The notes below the pieces were generated by a model. The model was not told the origin of the DNA and did no database searches. It saw only the letters and a list, made by a program, of their open reading frames with translations. From Telopea speciosissima (Eukaryota > Streptophyta > Magnoliopsida > Proteales > Proteaceae): a DNA stretch of 64,000 nt. The stretch is taken from positions 14,271,568 to 14,335,567 of the forward strand of contig NC_057925.1 of NCBI RefSeq assembly GCF_018873765.1, given 5' to 3'. This document shows, one piece after another, positions 60,665-64,000 of the stretch (positions are counted from its first letter, which is position 1; every line of letters starts with the position of its first letter). Made by a program: the position numbers and the translations under genes.

Positions 60665-63041
60665 TCAATAAGTTGGGATGGATGCATCTACCTTCACAGC
60701 ATAGGCATTAATCCCCCCAGATACATTGAATATTCTCTTGAAACCCTGAACAAGTGAAACCATATGTTAGATAAAAATATATAATTCAATGTATGAATGA
60801 AATCACCCAAGTGAATGTATGTCTGAGCCTTTCAGAATACATCCACTTACCCTGATGCGTAAGGTCTCCCCTAATACAACTAGACCAGAGACCTGGTGCA
60901 GAGGGGAGTGGACAAAAAGCATGTCCATTACATACGAGCAGAGGACGAAAAAATGCACTCCCACAAATGGGGAATTCAGAAACCACATGAAAATGGAACC
61001 ATCTATCGCTTTGTGTTCCATTAGCATTTGAACTTAGAATAAGATACCACTAATAGCTAATTGTTGAGCATAACACATTGGATTATATTGTAGATATAAA
61101 CTAATTTAAAAGAATGATCATTCTATTCTTGCAAGTAATGATGAACCAACTTCCATTTTATCATCACTCCCATGCTGATTCCATATTATATGATAAACTT
61201 GTGCCTTCAAATATAACAAAAGACAATGGGAATATTTCATTTAATATGGCTGCAAGCTCCACCTAAAAGAAATTCACTTCAATATTCCACAAGAAGAAAA
61301 TAATTGAAACAGTTCTACCTGTGTTTGCAACCACTTGCCAACCTGTAATGACCGTATCCCATGGTGACACTGCAGTTTAAAAATGAACTATAGTAAATAC
61401 CTCACAAAGACAATAAACAAGAGACACATAATCTGATCATGATAGGAAACAGTAACCATCTCTACGAAGATTGTCTGGATACATGAGGAGCAAATTAACA
61501 GTGGTTTCCACCACATGATGATAGTCTTATTCAATTCATCTTACTGTTGCACAGAGGTCCGCAGAATAGAGAACAGAACCAAAATTGAGAGAGAGTTTAT
61601 AAGTTTAGACATACAAATTAGAAAACCTCAATATTTCAATCGAGTGTCTACTCTGCTGGTGGAACAGACCTACAGAATCTGAACCAATTCTGATAACGGA
61701 ATAGGTTTTTTCAGCAGAATCCTAGTGCTACTTGGACTTCAGGTAGCAAGCCTAGAACTCTTAAGAATCGAATAGAAAATTAGGGAAATAGAAGTTGAAA
61801 GGATCTGACTTGTGACCTTGATAGAGAGATAGAAAGATATAGAAAAGTTAAACAGGCTAGAAATTAACCTAAGGCCCACTTGGAATCCACCAAACACTTT
61901 ATTGAATCCAGAATAGCAACTACAGAATCCACAGCAGAAAAAATTCAGAAACAAACTGAACTGATATTACTTCAAATTGTTGGGTAGGTCTATGGCCTGA
62001 CCTTTAAATTTATTTATAACCTTTGCTAACCAGTAATAGGATAGCATCAGGACTGAACTACAAATACAATAAGCGAAAAGAAATATTAATAAATAGCAAC
62101 TTATTTTACTTAAGGACTAACTCTAGAAATAGAGATAAGCAAGATTACAAATATCAGGCCTATTCCAGCTAAAGACAAGATAAATAATAAATAAGAAGTG
62201 AAATAGAAAGTGATTGAAACAAATTTCAAATAAGGAAAATGTCATATGATGCATGCTATTGCTTTACCTTTACATGAAAAATATCACAATTAAAAAAAAA
62301 GAAAAAGAAAAAGAAATAGGACCAATTTACAAAAAGTACTCACCAAAACATAAGTATCCTTCTCGGCATCAAACTTGGTTGTTATTTCTGGCCCCCATTT
62401 TCCAAACTGGCGGAGGGGAAGAACCTGAAAACCGGGCAACGACGCTTGGGCACTGTCCTCACCGAACAATCCAAGAAGAAGTAAGAACACAGATATAAAT
62501 ACTAACAGCAAGATAAAGTAAGCAAAAAGTTTACATAGCTGGCAGAAGAAGACAGACAAGTGCCACAGAAATCTCAGAAAGAACAAAGCATCAAATCAGT
62601 TTTCATAGTCATCAAATGTCCAATTCCAGAAAGGGTATATTGTTATTGTGCTGCCTATAACCACTGGCAGACCCAAAACCATAGTTGTCACGGCGGTTAG
62701 GCGACCCAAGGCGGTGGAGAGGGCCAAAGTTTAAGGCGACACCAACTAGGCGAACAAGGCGTCCAAGGCGCACTAGGCGAACAAGGCATCCAAGGCGCCC
62801 GCCTAGGCTACGCCTTGACAACTATGCCCAAAACATATCCAGACTTGATCATTTCAAAACTTGAAGAGAAAAACATGTCTTATAGAAGTTGCTGTCAATT
62901 GTAGGAGAGAAATGAGATATAAGTGCATACACTTCTTCAGGTTCTCGAACATCAATCAATTGAGCCTCCTCCAGGAAGCACGGGTCTTGCATTTTGGCAT
63001 AAAGCTCCTCTGGTTCAATTTCTTGAAGCAAGGGTGCTTCT
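60665..63041 (-). CDS. PpiC/rhodanese protein (At5g19370 type), last four exons
   Basis: The complete protein in other plants is a predicted plastid protein with an N-terminal parvulin-type peptidyl-prolyl isomerase (PpiC) domain and a C-terminal rhodanese domain. Four minus-strand exons join in frame: 63041-62931 (REAPLLQEIEPEELYAKMQD, EEAQLIDVREPEEV), 62452-62344 (AQASLPGFQVLPLRQFGKWG, FDAEKDTYVL), 61369-61319 (CHHGIRSLQVGKWLQTQ) and 60745-60665 (GFKRIFNVSGGINAYAVKVD, ASIPTY, stop TGA). Splice sites are GT..AG throughout; the first donor (GTATGC) and acceptor create the V of EEV. The rhodanese active-site Cys heads the loop CHHGIR. The R of REAP needs the previous exon. The PpiC exons and transit peptide are not visible up to base 64000. 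A 147-bp hAT MITE lies in the first visible intron. Confidence 0.92.
62680..62826. mobile_element. hAT-type MITE in an intron, perfect 8-bp target duplication
   Basis: Inverted ends CATAGTTGTCACGGCG and the complement of CGCCTTGACAACTATG. Interior of GGCG/AGGCGACCAAGGCG words. Flanked by CCCAAAAC at 62672-62679 and 62827-62834. Situated between exons 63041-62931 and 62452-62344 of the PpiC/rhodanese gene. Confidence 0.92.
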
Positions 63042-64000
63042 CTAGAAACAAAGAGTAGGGACAAAACACAGAAAACAGAAATCAGAAGCTGCATTTATAA
63101 TATAATAATGTACTGAAGGTGTGTAGGTGATACTTAAGTGATAGGCCTTCCTCAATTATTAGGTACCAGCTAGATGGATCAAAAATAACTTTGATGTAAC
63201 CCAATTTTCAAATTTATACATATTAAAATAGGATAAAAGTTTTAAAAAAGAACTAAGGATAAGCCTTAAAATGTAAACTGCATTGATTAACTATTGGAAA
63301 ATCAATACCAATACCAACACAACTGATAAAAAATTGAAAAAATGCATCTAAGTTCCAAAAATTAGCAAAAGAATAAGAAAAAGAAAAAAAATTCCACATT
63401 GAACAAGTACACACACTGATGTAGATAAGTTCTACCCCATGCAGTGCCATCGCACATCTTACAAAATGAACAAGAAGAAGAATAAGAATTTATGTTCAAG
63501 GTCCCAGAGAAAGACATCCGACATGTCATCCTTGTACTCAACTGATGTAGATAAGTAATAAGTTCTACTCCAAATAATACAATCGCAAGAACGGAGGAAA
63601 AGGCCTCTACCTTAGCCAATGGTTCCTTGAATGAACCTGTTCTGGTTCAACTGAACCAGGTTCAGATGGTTCAGGCCAGACCAACCAGGTCTGGGTGTTT
63701 TTTGGTTCACCAAAACCAATCAAGGTTCGAAAACTCGGGTCTCGGTGCCAACTCGGACCCTTGAAAAACCGAGTCGAGTCAAGATCTTGGCATCGCCGAG
63801 TTGGTGCACTTTTTTTTCTCTCGACTCAAAGCCTCATCTCGATGGGTTTTAGACCTAGTTTGAGTCTGAAACTTGGTATTCAGCCTATTTTAGGCCATTT
63901 AAACATAATGACACTATCAGATTTTGCACAAACAAAGTCCAAATGGGAGTTTCAGTTAGTGGGAAAGCACGACAGACACTTACTTATTCTAGAAACCAAG
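63042..64000. other. intron of the PpiC/rhodanese gene and repeat debris
   Basis: Presumed intron to the right of the first visible exon; I find no PpiC exon in it. ATCTACATCAGT recurs near 63420 and 63545 as part of a short local duplication. 63640-63860 is rich in GGTTCA and ACTCGG words like those near 4680-5150, consistent with an old TIR element. Confidence 0.45.

Overview
This is plant nuclear DNA. Split genes with GT/AG introns, plant-specific families (CDPK, LBD/LOB, Agenet, PpiC-rhodanese, PXC3-like LRR kinase), eukaryotic tRNA-Ala genes, plant L1-type LINEs, Ty1/copia, CACTA, MULE and hAT elements and a plastid matK fragment all point to a flowering plant. It is probably a dicot or early-diverging eudicot/magnoliid; the genus cannot be read from the window.

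Host genes are sparse. They are a calcium-dependent protein kinase (minus strand, first three coding exons, 1046-2811); two tandem tRNA-Ala(CGC) genes (7311-7383, 7794-7866); a single-exon Agenet/Tudor-like protein (14103-14594, minus); a PXC3-like LRR receptor kinase pseudogene (20690-22267); a two-exon LBD transcription factor (47565-48555); an intronless CDR1-like secreted aspartic protease (57328-58656, minus); and the last four exons of a PpiC/rhodanese protein (60665-63041, minus). They are unrelated in function and form no operon-like unit.

Transposons and their debris fill most of the rest. From 4 to 8.5 kb lie an LTR fragment, a Pack-MULE-like element carrying the start of an ARO armadillo gene, and a tRNA-bearing tandem duplication split by a MITE. 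From 8.9 to 10.7 kb are a LINE remnant and a copia remnant. From 11.3 to 13.8 kb is a stack of TIR elements nested at least three deep, each with its own target-site duplication. From 15 to 20 kb is a long non-coding repeat that recurs at 52.2-55.9 kb. At 19.9 kb a CACTA terminus with 43-bp subterminal repeats leads into the LRR-kinase pseudogene. A young copia element with near-identical LTRs spans 22.46-29.63 kb. A nearly full-length LINE (36.3-41.8 kb) abuts an old matK insertion. A second LINE fragment lies at 50.5-52.2 kb, and a LINE RNase H tail at 59.0-59.6 kb.

The firmest structural results are target-site duplications read directly: 9 bp for three MULE-like elements and 8 bp for four hAT-like elements (a fifth matches at 7 of 8). 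Also notable is the LBD intron, which appears to be built largely from an LTR fragment with a SINE inside it. I see no CRISPR array, operon or evident new molecular system; the novelty here is in element architecture.
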